A stretch of DNA of 64,000 bases, taken from contig JAPLEJ010000050.1 of assembly GCA_026391435.1 (NCBI GenBank), positions 38,912 to 102,911 on the forward strand. Reading direction: 5' to 3'. Source of the DNA: Bacteroidota bacterium. Lineage in GTDB: Bacteria > Bacteroidota > Bacteroidia > Chitinophagales > Chitinophagaceae. A program made the translations under genes and the position numbers. Shown here one piece after another: positions 44,448-51,661 of this stretch (within the stretch, counting starts at the first letter, position 1; the number at the start of each line of letters is the position of its first letter). Under the pieces are notes generated by a model. The model had not been told where the DNA came from and ran no database searches. It was given only the letters and a program-made list of their open reading frames with translations.

Positions 44448-45560
44448 TTAGTCAAAAGAGCGAATACTGAACATATAATTTTTCAACTGCTCAAGTTGTG
44501 CTTTACGACCAGCGCTGCTTAAACTTGTATATTTTGCCAATTTAAGATTAAGGCCTTTAGTTTTTTTATCTTTCTTTAGTTCATTGAGGACTTCAAATAT
44601 TTTAGTTGATTTAACTGCAAAAGCCACTCCTTCGATTAATTTTTGTCTTGTGCTAATGACGCCAATTAATTCTCCATTATTATTAAAAATAGGAGCGCCA
44701 GAGTAGCCTGGATTAGCACTAATTTGAATCTGGTAAGAATTACTATCTCCTTCGTATCCTGTTTGGGCACTTAAATAACCTTTGCCATAAACAATATCAT
44801 AATCGTTCCTTGGGAAACCCAAAGTAAAAATCTCTTCGCCTAAATCTGAGATTTTGTGTCGAATAGTATAGGGAATACTTTTAGGTTGTATATAATCCTT
44901 GTCTTCGATTTTTAATAAAGCTAAATCATTATTGATGTCACTATAAATAATAGTAGCATTGAGTTCGCGGCCTTTATTATCAATGACAATAGCACCATCT
45001 CCTTTTAATACATGTGCGTTAGTAATGATAAAACCTTTTGTGTCAATTAAAAAACCAGAACCGCCACTAATTAATTTAGCGTTCTCTGGCACTTTTGATT
45101 TTACTTCATTTAATAAATGGCCTTGCACTTGTTGATTTTTCTTAATTACTTCTACCGCCTTACTTAATTGCAATAATTGAGTGCCATTTAAGCTAGGAGA
45201 AAGATACATGACTAATAAGAAAGTGAATATGGCAATAAATCCACCAAAAGAAGCAGCAATGGCGATGGTCTTTTTGTATTTCGTCCAAAGCTGGATTACT
45301 TTATATTTAGGTAATTCAAGTTCCAATGGGCTCCATTCTCCTTCTGCTAATAAATGATTAAAAGTTTGTTGTGAAGTTTGTTGTACATTTTTGCGTTGCG
45401 CATAAGCTTCCATTTGGTGTAAGAACAGTTTATGCTCTACCACCATTTGATCAATTTCGGAAGTATTTTTCCTAGTTAATTCAAATTGGATGATCTCCTC
45501 TGAGGACATTTCTCCTGAAAGGTATCTTTCTATTGTTTCTAATAATTGTATGTCTTCCAT
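44448..45560 (-). CDS. membrane-anchored trypsin-like (S1C) protease with anti-sigma-like N-terminal region
   Basis: The 370-aa protein has a cytoplasmic N-terminus (ETIERYLSGEMSSEEIIQFE), similar in layout to Bacteroidetes anti-sigma proteins, one transmembrane helix (about residues 95-118) and a periplasmic HtrA-like protease domain. The triad is visible: His in FIITNAHVLKG, Asp in NNDLALLKIED and Ser in NPGYSGAPIFN. GYSGAP replaces the usual GNSGGP. No PDZ domain follows. It lies 2 bp after the ECF sigma gene. I infer that it senses envelope stress and controls that sigma factor. Confidence 0.85.
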   Translation of the reverse strand: MEDIQLLETIERYLSGEMSSEEIIQFELTRKNTSEIDQMVVEHKLFLHQMEAYAQRKNVQQTSQQTFNHLLAEGEWSPLELELPKYKVIQLWTKYKKTIAIAASFGGFIAIFTFLLVMYLSPSLNGTQLLQLSKAVEVIKKNQQVQGHLLNEVKSKVPENAKLISGGSGFLIDTKGFIITNAHVLKGDGAIVIDNKGRELNATIIYSDINNDLALLKIEDKDYIQPKSIPYTIRHKISDLGEEIFTLGFPRNDYDIVYGKGYLSAQTGYEGDSNSYQIQISANPGYSGAPIFNNNGELIGVISTRQKLIEGVAFAVKSTKIFEVLNELKKDKKTKGLNLKLAKYTSLSSAGRKAQLEQLKNYMFSIRSFD

Positions 45561-45562
45561 AA

Positions 45563-46153
45563 TTAATCTCCTATATTATATTGCGCGAAAAAAAGTTTTT
45601 TAAGCCGCATCAAACATTTATATTTTTGGTTCTTGGTATTATCAGCATTGGTATATCCAAACTGATTCGCTAGTTCCTGCATTCCTTTTTTATTGATATA
45701 GTACCCTTCTAATAAACTTTTACATGGCTCGCCTAAACTATTTAAGGCCCGATTCATAATTGCAAAAGCCGCCTCTTTTTTTTCAAACATCCCCATGTCT
45801 GTTTCTACCGAAATACTTTCCTCATGGGCATTTAAAGGACTACTATATTTCCCCATTTGATGTAAGCGTTTTAACCATAAGTGCTTACATATGGAAAAGA
45901 GGTAGGTTTTAATTTGACAAGTAAGTACAAATGAATCCAATTGTACTTTTTCATATAAGGCAATCATGGCCTCTTGAAAAACATCCCTTGCGTCGTCAAA
46001 ACTTCCGTTGTTATTTTCCACGAAATGCTGAATCATGGTAAAATGACTTTTGTACAGGGTTTCCACTGCTTTGGAGTCATTTTGGGCTAACCCCTTTAAA
46101 AGGGCCTGTTCATTTAATTCAGCTTTCAATGTATTTATACTTATTTGGGTCAA
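45563..46153 (-). CDS. ECF-type RNA polymerase sigma-70 factor
   Basis: The protein (up to 196 aa) has sigma region 2 (AVETLYKSHFTMIQHFVENN, FDDARDVFQEAMIALYEKV) and region 4 (SLGEPCKSLLEGYYINKKGM, ELANQFGYTNADN, KCLMRLKKLF). No ATG lies in frame before residue 40: the track start is a TTG inside a promoter-like box, and another TTG at codon 9 (46129) may be the true start. It is coupled to the downstream membrane protease gene. A perfect inverted repeat overlaps its promoter. Confidence 0.88.
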   Translation of the reverse strand: MTQISINTLKAELNEQALLKGLAQNDSKAVETLYKSHFTMIQHFVENNNGSFDDARDVFQEAMIALYEKVQLDSFVLTCQIKTYLFSICKHLWLKRLHQMGKYSSPLNAHEESISVETDMGMFEKKEAAFAIMNRALNSLGEPCKSLLEGYYINKKGMQELANQFGYTNADNTKNQKYKCLMRLKKLFFAQYNIGD

Positions 46154-46166
46154 AAGTAACCCAAAT
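46143..46166 (-). promoter_or_regulatory. inverted repeat around a -7 box upstream of the sigma gene
   Basis: ATTTGGGT (46143-46150) and ACCCAAAT (46159-46166) form a perfect 8-bp inverted repeat. The 8-bp spacer is CAAAAGTA, which on the minus strand is TACTTTTG, a TAnnTTTG -7 box. The layout resembles an operator over the promoter of the sigma gene, or a hairpin at the mRNA 5' end. No good -33 element is seen. Confidence 0.5.
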
Positions 46167-46257
46167 TGAGATCTTTTATTAATTTTTAAGGGTAGCAGGT
46201 TACCTTTTACTGCATTTTGTATTAAGGGTATTAATTAATTAATTTAAACAAAATTTT

Positions 46258-46425
46258 ATGAAAAAAGTATTCGCAATCGTAGCTATCGCTGCATTAACTG
46301 CTTGTGGTGGCGCTTCAACTGAAGCAAAAACTGATACTGCTGCTGCAACTGTAGATACAGCTAAAGCTGTAACTGTTGACACTGCTGCTGTAACTGTTGA
46401 CACTGCTGCAAAAGCTAAAAAATAA
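46258..46425 (+). CDS. small lipoprotein with TVDTA repeats
   Basis: This 55-aa ORF is below the track cutoff. It reads MKKVFAIVAIAALTACGGAS, a clear lipoprotein signal with lipobox LTAC (Cys16), then an Ala/Thr/Lys-rich tail containing three TVDTA units and ending in AKAKK. It has no domain; such short repetitive lipoproteins are often abundant envelope proteins. A TTTG at 46216 with TAATTTAA at 46240 may be its promoter. It is divergent from the sigma gene and ends before a strong terminator. Confidence 0.8.
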   Translation: MKKVFAIVAIAALTACGGASTEAKTDTAAATVDTAKAVTVDTAAVTVDTAAKAKK

Positions 46426-46431
46426 TTGAAC

Positions 46432-46476
46432 TGTTGGTGGGTTCATTAGAACCCTTTATTGCCAATTGACAGTTAT
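46432..46476 (+). other. structured 3' untranslated region of the small lipoprotein gene
   Basis: An inner hairpin GGGTTC-ATTA-GAACCC (46439-46454) is enclosed by further complementary segments (AACTGT near the start with ACAGTT near the end, and TTGG with CCAA). It is not followed by a T-tract, and a separate terminator lies further down. It may protect the 3' end of a short mRNA; this is inference. Confidence 0.4.
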
Positions 46477-46506
46477 CAGAAGAATTTCATAGGCAAGCAA
46501 TCGTAA

Positions 46507-46542
46507 GAGCCGCCTCGTTTCTACGGGGTGGCTCATTTTTTT
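46507..46542 (+). terminator. strong intrinsic terminator
   Basis: GAGCCGCCTCG, loop TTTCTA, then CGGGGTGGCTC pair over 11 bp (two wobbles) followed by a T-tract. It ends the small lipoprotein transcript and isolates the downstream aromatic operon. Confidence 0.92.
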
Positions 46543-46674
46543 AGATCTTCTACATGCTTAAATTGCTGGGTCACTCTATTCAATAATGTTCAGGTAAATT
46601 AAGCTAGCCAATTGCTAATGAAAGAGTTATAAAACAAATATTTGTTAGTTTTGGACGAATTTAAAGCAAACTAT
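46543..46674. other. intergenic stretch upstream of the phe/tyr leader promoter
   Basis: The gap between the small lipoprotein and pheA is 472 bp. Apart from the terminator, promoter, leader and attenuator listed separately, I see no gene in this part. It holds a perfect 14-bp palindrome AACAAATATTTGTT at 46633-46646, centred about 35 bp upstream of the -33 element, a possible regulator site but also a plausible AT-rich chance event. Confidence 0.4.
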
Positions 46675-46705
46675 TTTGTCAATTAGGCTATTTAGATTAA
46701 CTTTG
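46675..46705 (+). promoter_or_regulatory. Bacteroidetes-type promoter for the phe/tyr leader
   Basis: TTTG (46675-46678), 19 bp, then TAACTTTG (46698-46705) are an exact match to the -33/-7 consensus. The box ends 5 nt before the leader ATG, so the mRNA should start at or very near that codon. Confidence 0.75.
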
Positions 46706-46710
46706 ACCCG

Positions 46711-46797
46711 ATGAAAGCAAATATTAACAATTGGTTTTACTTTTTCTTTTATTTCTACTTTAACCAAAGTAGCCGGGTAGTATTTGTAAAAGCTTAA
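46711..46797 (+). CDS. phe/tyr operon leader peptide (WFYFFFYFYF)
   Basis: This 28-codon ORF, missed by the track, begins MKANINN, then has ten aromatic codons in a row (one Trp, six Phe, three Tyr, at 46732-46761), then NQSSRVVFVKA and stop. It lies between a promoter and a terminator upstream of pheA, the dehydratase of Phe synthesis. Such a run is diagnostic of a leader that measures charged tRNA-Phe and tRNA-Tyr. There is no Shine-Dalgarno sequence and almost no 5' leader. Confidence 0.88.
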   Translation: MKANINNWFYFFFYFYFNQSSRVVFVKA

Positions 46798-46825
46798 ACG
46801 AAATAACTAAATATACAATCCCGGC
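46772..46825 (+). promoter_or_regulatory. phe/tyr anti-terminator pairing
   Basis: GCCGGG (46772-46777, inside the leader ORF) is exactly complementary to CCCGGC (46820-46825) in the terminator's 5' arm. A ribosome stalled with the last Phe codon of the run (46759) in its A site should end its footprint close to 46771, leaving the segment free. It is less clear that a ribosome at the stop codon (46795) would mask it fully, so this half of the model is weaker than for trp. Confidence 0.65.
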
Positions 46826-46846
46826 CCACCAGTCGGGATTTTTTTT
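46817..46846 (+). terminator. phe/tyr attenuator terminator
   Basis: AATCCCGGC (46817-46825) pairs with GTCGGGATT (46832-46840) over 9 bp with one wobble and a CCACCA loop, followed by a run of eight T in total. It lies 20 bp after the leader stop and about 50 bp before pheA. Confidence 0.88.
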
Positions 46847-46897
46847 ATCCCTAACGTAAAGCAGGAAAAACATAAAAACGAATAGGATTTATCAAGA

Positions 46898-47734
46898 ATG
46901 AATAAAAAGGTGACGATACAAGGATACGAAGGGAGCTTCCACCAAGTGGCAGCCATGCATTTTTTCGGAAAAAATGTAGAAGTAATTACTTGTGATACTT
47001 TTAGAGAAGTGGTAAAAATAGGCGCTGATCTCAAATTGTCAGATGGCGCAGTGATGGCCATCGAAAATTCAATCGCTGGAAGTATTTTACCCAACTATAA
47101 TTTACTGCAAAAAAGTAATCTACAAGTGATAGGGGAAGTGTATTTATCCATCAGTCAAAATTTATTAACCTATCCAGGTGTCAAGCTAGAAGATATCAAG
47201 GAAGTGCATAGCCATCCTATGGCAATTTTACAATGTTTGGATTATTTAGAAAAATACAATTGGAAATTAGTTGAATCAGAGGATACGGCATTAAGTGCAA
47301 AATTGGTACACCAACATAAATACAAACATGTTGCAGCCATCGCTAGTAAATTAGCTGCACAGTTGTATGATTTGAATATAGTATCTCCTGACATACATAC
47401 TTTAAAAAATAATATTACTCGTTTTTTAGTGATGGCGCCCACGGCGGCTAAAATTAAAGTAGCAGATGCAAATAAAGGGTCTATCTATTTCCAAACGGAT
47501 CATTCTAGAGGTATCCTTTCCAAAGTGTTGGCTAAAATCGCGCAAGGAAAAGTAAACTTGAGCAAGTTGCAAAGTATGCCTATTCCTGGAAGCACATTTA
47601 AATATGGGTTTTATGCAGATTTGGAATTTGAGAACAACAAACAAATGGGAAAAGTATTGGAGGAAATAAAATCCCTTACGAATAGTTTGAAAATATTTGG
47701 TATGTATAAAAAAGGTAAAGTAGTTAAAGGTTAA
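46898..47734 (+). CDS. pheA: prephenate dehydratase
   Basis: The 278-aa protein makes phenylpyruvate from prephenate. It begins KVTIQGYEGSFHQVAAMHFF, has AVMAIENSIAGSILPNYNLL and the catalytic NNITRFLVMA (Thr-Arg-Phe), and a C-terminal ACT domain with FKYGFYADLEFE for Phe feedback. It is monofunctional; chorismate mutase is fused to the DAHP synthase downstream. It is the first structural gene after the aromatic attenuator and ends 1 bp before the aminotransferase. Confidence 0.96.
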   Translation: MNKKVTIQGYEGSFHQVAAMHFFGKNVEVITCDTFREVVKIGADLKLSDGAVMAIENSIAGSILPNYNLLQKSNLQVIGEVYLSISQNLLTYPGVKLEDIKEVHSHPMAILQCLDYLEKYNWKLVESEDTALSAKLVHQHKYKHVAAIASKLAAQLYDLNIVSPDIHTLKNNITRFLVMAPTAAKIKVADANKGSIYFQTDHSRGILSKVLAKIAQGKVNLSKLQSMPIPGSTFKYGFYADLEFENNKQMGKVLEEIKSLTNSLKIFGMYKKGKVVKG

Positions 47735-47735
47735 T

Positions 47736-48904
47736 ATGGAATTTAAAGTATCACATAGATTAGAGGGAATTGGAGAATATTATTTTTCATCCAAACTACG
47801 CGAAATTGATGAACTCAATAAAGCGGGTAAGGGTATTATTAATTTAGGCATCGGAAGCCCCGATTTGCCACCACATCCTGAAGTGATCAAAGTATTACAA
47901 GAAGAGGCTAGTAAGGACAATGTCCATGCCTATCAATCTTATAAAGGTTCTCCCATTTTAAGGGAAGCCGTAGCAGAGTGGTATAAGAAGTATTTTAAAG
48001 TAGGAGATATAAATCCTGCTACTGAAGTACTTCCCTTACTAGGAAGCAAGGAAGGGATCATGCATATATGTATGACCTATTTAAACGAAGGCGATCAGGC
48101 GTTAATCCCTAATCCTGGTTATCCGACGTATACAAGTGCAGTTAAGTTAGCGGGCGGCACTCCGCTTTATTATGCATTAACTGCCGAAAACAGTTGGGCA
48201 CCTGACTTTGAAAATTTAGAAAAATCAGATTTATCAAAAGTCAAGTTGATGTGGGTGAATTATCCGCATATGCCAACAGGTCAAAGTCCTACTAAGCTAA
48301 GGAATTGTTTGAAAAATTAGTAGCCTTTGGAAGGAAGCATCAAATATTGATTTGTCATGACAATCCTTATTCCTTTATTTTAAATGATAAACCCGAAAGT
48401 TTATTGTCTATTGAAGGGGCGAAAGAGGTAGTGATCGAATTAAACTCTCTGAGTAAAAGTCAAAATATGGCAGGATGGAGAGTGGGCATGCTCATAGCAG
48501 CCGAGGACCGAATCAATGAAATACTTAGGTTTAAATCCAACATGGACAGTGGCATGTTTTTGCCTGTTCAATTAGCAGCGGCCAAGGCATTAAGCTTGGA
48601 TCAAAGTTGGTATGACTCCGTGAATAAAATATATACAGCACGACGTGAAAAAGTATTCGAATTATTAGATGTTTTAAAATGTGTTTATTCAAAACAACAA
48701 GTGGGAATGTTTGTATGGGCAAAAATTCCAACTACTTACAAAGATGGGTATGCGTTAAGTGATAAGGTATTGTATGAAGCGAATGTTTTTATCACACCTG
48801 GAGACATATTTGGTTCTGCGGGTAACAATTACATCCGAGTAAGTTTGTGTGGTTCATTAGAAAAATTTACTGAAGCAATTAAAAAAATAAAAGCATGCGT
48901 TTAG
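47736..48904 (+). pseudogene. class I/II aminotransferase, split by a 5-bp tandem duplication
   Basis: Two track ORFs (47736-48320 and 48305-48904) are the two halves of one PLP aminotransferase: GIINLGIGSPDLPPHPEV and NPGYPTYTSAVKLAGG in the first, LLSIEGAKEVVIELNSLSKS (PLP lysine) and GWRVGMLIAA in the second. The break is a tandem CTAAG-CTAAG at 48292-48301. Removing one copy restores PTKELFEKLVAFG and a 388-aa protein. Position between pheA and tyrA suggests an aromatic or prephenate aminotransferase. The break may be real, population-variable or a sequencing error. Confidence 0.85.
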
Positions 48905-49734
48905 CAGTGATTGGTATTGGTTTAATGGGTGGTTCGCTTGCATTGTCTTTGAAAAAGAAAGGCATTGTTTCCAAAGTCATTGGAGTGGATCAAAACATAG
49001 ATCACCAAAAGCAAGCCTTGCAATTGGGTATCGTAGATGAAGTGATGTCTTTAGAAGACGCTATCGCCGCATCGGATATCATTGCACTTGCAACACCAGT
49101 GAACGTAGCTGAAAAATTATTGCCGACTATTTTAAATTTAGTGAACAAGCAAGTTGTGTTTGATTTAGGGTCTACTAAGGAAAGTATTGTCAATGTCGCG
49201 AATACGCATTCCAATAAAGGAAGGTTTGTTCCAACGCACCCAATGTGGGGTACGGAATTTAGTGGTCCAGCAGCTGCGCAATCAGATGCATTTATAGATA
49301 AAGCAACCGTCATTTGTAATAAAACACAAATTGATCCAGACGCTTTACTACGTATAGAGCAATTGTATGAGCAGTTAGGGATGCATATATTATACATGGA
49401 TGCCATAAAGCACGATATCCATGTGGCTTACGTGAGCCATATATCGCATATTACTTCATTTGCACTGGCCAATACCGTGTTAGAGAAGGAAAAAGAATCG
49501 AATGCGATTTTTGAGTTAGCAAGTGGTGGGTTTGAAAGCACAGTGCGTTTGGCAAAGTCCAATGCTGAAATGTGGGTTCCCATCTTTATGCAAAACAAGG
49601 AAAATGTATTAGATGTGCTTAATGAGCATATTAGTCAACTTAGAAAATTTAAAGCAAGTTTGGAAAAAGAAAATCCAGATTACTTATTGGAGTTGATTCA
49701 AAATGCGAATAAGATAAAAAGGATTTTAAAATAA
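48895..49734 (+). CDS. tyrA: prephenate dehydrogenase
   Basis: The 279-aa NAD(P)-dependent enzyme makes 4-hydroxyphenylpyruvate (or tyrosine from arogenate). The Rossmann motif AVIGIGLMGGSLALSLKKKG is at the N-terminus, then FDLGSTKESIV, VPTHPMWGTEFSGPAAAQ and YVSHISHITSFALAN. It lacks an ACT domain and chorismate mutase. Its start overlaps the aminotransferase end by 10 bp. Confidence 0.93.
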   Translation: MRLAVIGIGLMGGSLALSLKKKGIVSKVIGVDQNIDHQKQALQLGIVDEVMSLEDAIAASDIIALATPVNVAEKLLPTILNLVNKQVVFDLGSTKESIVNVANTHSNKGRFVPTHPMWGTEFSGPAAAQSDAFIDKATVICNKTQIDPDALLRIEQLYEQLGMHILYMDAIKHDIHVAYVSHISHITSFALANTVLEKEKESNAIFELASGGFESTVRLAKSNAEMWVPIFMQNKENVLDVLNEHISQLRKFKASLEKENPDYLLELIQNANKIKRILK

Positions 49735-49783
49735 TTAAAAAAAAGGAAGGCTCTTAAAGGAGACTTTACAAAAAATATATAAA

Positions 49784-51607
49784 ATGAAGAAGAAAGAAGA
49801 GATGAATGATACAAATGAATTGATAGAAGCGTCAAAGTCAAAAAAGACTTTTATAGAAATCGGCATCAATGATCAATTAGTAAAAGCGGTAACAGAATTG
49901 GGTTATACCCATGCTACTGAAATTCAGGAGCGTTCTATTCCAGTTTTGATTAGTGGAACAAAGGATTTTATTGGATTAGCACAAACGGGAACTGGTAAAA
50001 CGGCCGCCTTTGGTTTGCCCTTATTACAATTAATTAAAACAGCAGATAAATTTCCGCAAGCCTTAGTAGTTTGCCCTACAAGAGAATTGTGTATGCAAAT
50101 TGTAAGCGAATTAAATTTATTTAAAAAGCATCTTCCAGGTGTACAAGTATTAGCTGTATACGGAGGTACTTCAATAGGTTTACAAATTAAAGATTTAAAA
50201 AGAGGGGTGCAAATTATTGTAGCTACTCCAGGTCGTTTGATTGACTTAATCGAGCGCAAGGCGATTAACCTAGAAAAAATTGAATATGTGGTATTGGATG
50301 AGGCCGATGAAATGTTAAACATGGGTTTCCAAGACGACATTGAATTTATCTTAAAAAATACACCCAATAGAGAAAGTATTTGGTTGTTTAGTGCGACCAT
50401 GCCTGCTGAAATTAGAAAAGTAAGCAAGCGTTACATGAAAGAACCAGTAGAAGTAACGATTGGTAAAGTAAATGCGACAAACAAAAGTATTGATCACCAA
50501 TACTATTTAACTTCTGCACAGCATCGTTATGAGACTTTAAAAAGAATCATCGATTTTAATCCAGGTATTTATGGTATCATCTTTACTCGTACCAAGGCAG
50601 ATGCGCAAGATGTAGCACAAAGATTAACAAGAGAGGGTTATGATATTGATGCCATACATGGTGATTTAACACAACAACAAAGAGATAGGGTAATGGGTCA
50701 ATTCAGAGATAAAAGTTTGCAATTGTTAATTGCGACCGATGTGGCTGCTCGAGGAATTGATGTAAAAGGAATAACGCATGTGATCAACTTTGAATTACCG
50801 GATGATGTGGAAGTATATACCCATCGTAGTGGTCGTACAGGCCGAGCTGGAAGTCAGGGTATATGTATTTCTATCGTTCATGCTCGTGAATCTTATCGTT
50901 TGCGTCAGATTGAAAATATGAATAAGTGTACTTTTCATAAGTTAGATATCCCTAGTGGAAAGGATGTTTGTAGAAAACAATTTTTTCATGTGATGGACAA
51001 GTTAATGTCTACAGATGTAAGTCATGGTGATTATGAAACTTATGTACCTATGTTGGCCGAAAAATTTGCCGATATGACAAAGGAAGAAATTTTAAAGCGC
51101 GTCGCAGCTTTGGAATTTAATCGCTTTTTAAGTTATTATGAAAATGCGCAGGACTTAAATATAAGAGCTGCTGATAAAGGCCGTCGTGAACCCATGCAAC
51201 AACAGGATCGCAATCGCGACAGAGGTCGTCAAGAATTTGGCGGTGCAGATCGTGGTCGCGCTAGAACCAATGATCGTGGTATGGAGCGCAGTAGTAGCTC
51301 GGATCGCGGAAGTCGTGGTGCTGAAAGAGGCGCATCTGGCTATACTCGTTTGTTTGTGAACTTAGGTACTAAAGATGGTTTTTACAAAGCAAGCTTTTTG
51401 CAATTTATTTTAGATATGAGCGACTTAAGAAAAGAAGCTTTAGGAAAAATAGATATGCGTGATATGAACAGCTGGGTAGAAATTGAATCAGGTGCTGCAA
51501 AACAAATGATTAATGCAGTAGATGGTAAAAACTATAAAGGGCGTCGTATTAGAATGAATGATGCAGATAGTGGTGGTCCAAAAGGATTCAGCAAAAATGC
51601 AGGATAA
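49784..51607 (+). CDS. deaD: DEAD-box RNA helicase with DbpA-type RNA-binding C-terminus
   Basis: The 607-aa helicase has the Q motif and Walker A (GLAQTGTGKTAAFGLPLL), VVLDEADEMLNMGFQ, FSATMP, and HRSGRTGRAG. An Arg/Gly/Asp-rich linker (RGRQEFGGADRGRARTND) joins a C-terminal DbpA-like domain (YTRLFVNLGTKDGFYKASFL). These point to ribosome assembly or mRNA unwinding, as for DeaD/CsdA. It sits inside the aromatic operon between tyrA and the DAHP synthase gene, with gaps of 49 and 54 bp and no terminator. ATG 49784 or 49802 may be the start. Confidence 0.92.
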   Translation: MKKKEEMNDTNELIEASKSKKTFIEIGINDQLVKAVTELGYTHATEIQERSIPVLISGTKDFIGLAQTGTGKTAAFGLPLLQLIKTADKFPQALVVCPTRELCMQIVSELNLFKKHLPGVQVLAVYGGTSIGLQIKDLKRGVQIIVATPGRLIDLIERKAINLEKIEYVVLDEADEMLNMGFQDDIEFILKNTPNRESIWLFSATMPAEIRKVSKRYMKEPVEVTIGKVNATNKSIDHQYYLTSAQHRYETLKRIIDFNPGIYGIIFTRTKADAQDVAQRLTREGYDIDAIHGDLTQQQRDRVMGQFRDKSLQLLIATDVAARGIDVKGITHVINFELPDDVEVYTHRSGRTGRAGSQGICISIVHARESYRLRQIENMNKCTFHKLDIPSGKDVCRKQFFHVMDKLMSTDVSHGDYETYVPMLAEKFADMTKEEILKRVAALEFNRFLSYYENAQDLNIRAADKGRREPMQQQDRNRDRGRQEFGGADRGRARTNDRGMERSSSSDRGSRGAERGASGYTRLFVNLGTKDGFYKASFLQFILDMSDLRKEALGKIDMRDMNSWVEIESGAAKQMINAVDGKNYKGRRIRMNDADSGGPKGFSKNAG

Positions 51608-51661
51608 TTTTTTAAAATAATTTTATAAACAATAGTATTTAAATTTTAAAATTCAATAATA

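Noticed and set aside
48285-48325. Programmed ribosomal frameshift in the aminotransferase
   Set aside because: No slippery heptamer or stimulatory hairpin was evident, and the break is fully explained by a CTAAG tandem duplication.
49924-50427. 167-aa minus-strand ORF inside the DEAD-box helicase
   Set aside because: Antisense to the conserved helicase core; composition is that of a reverse-frame translation.
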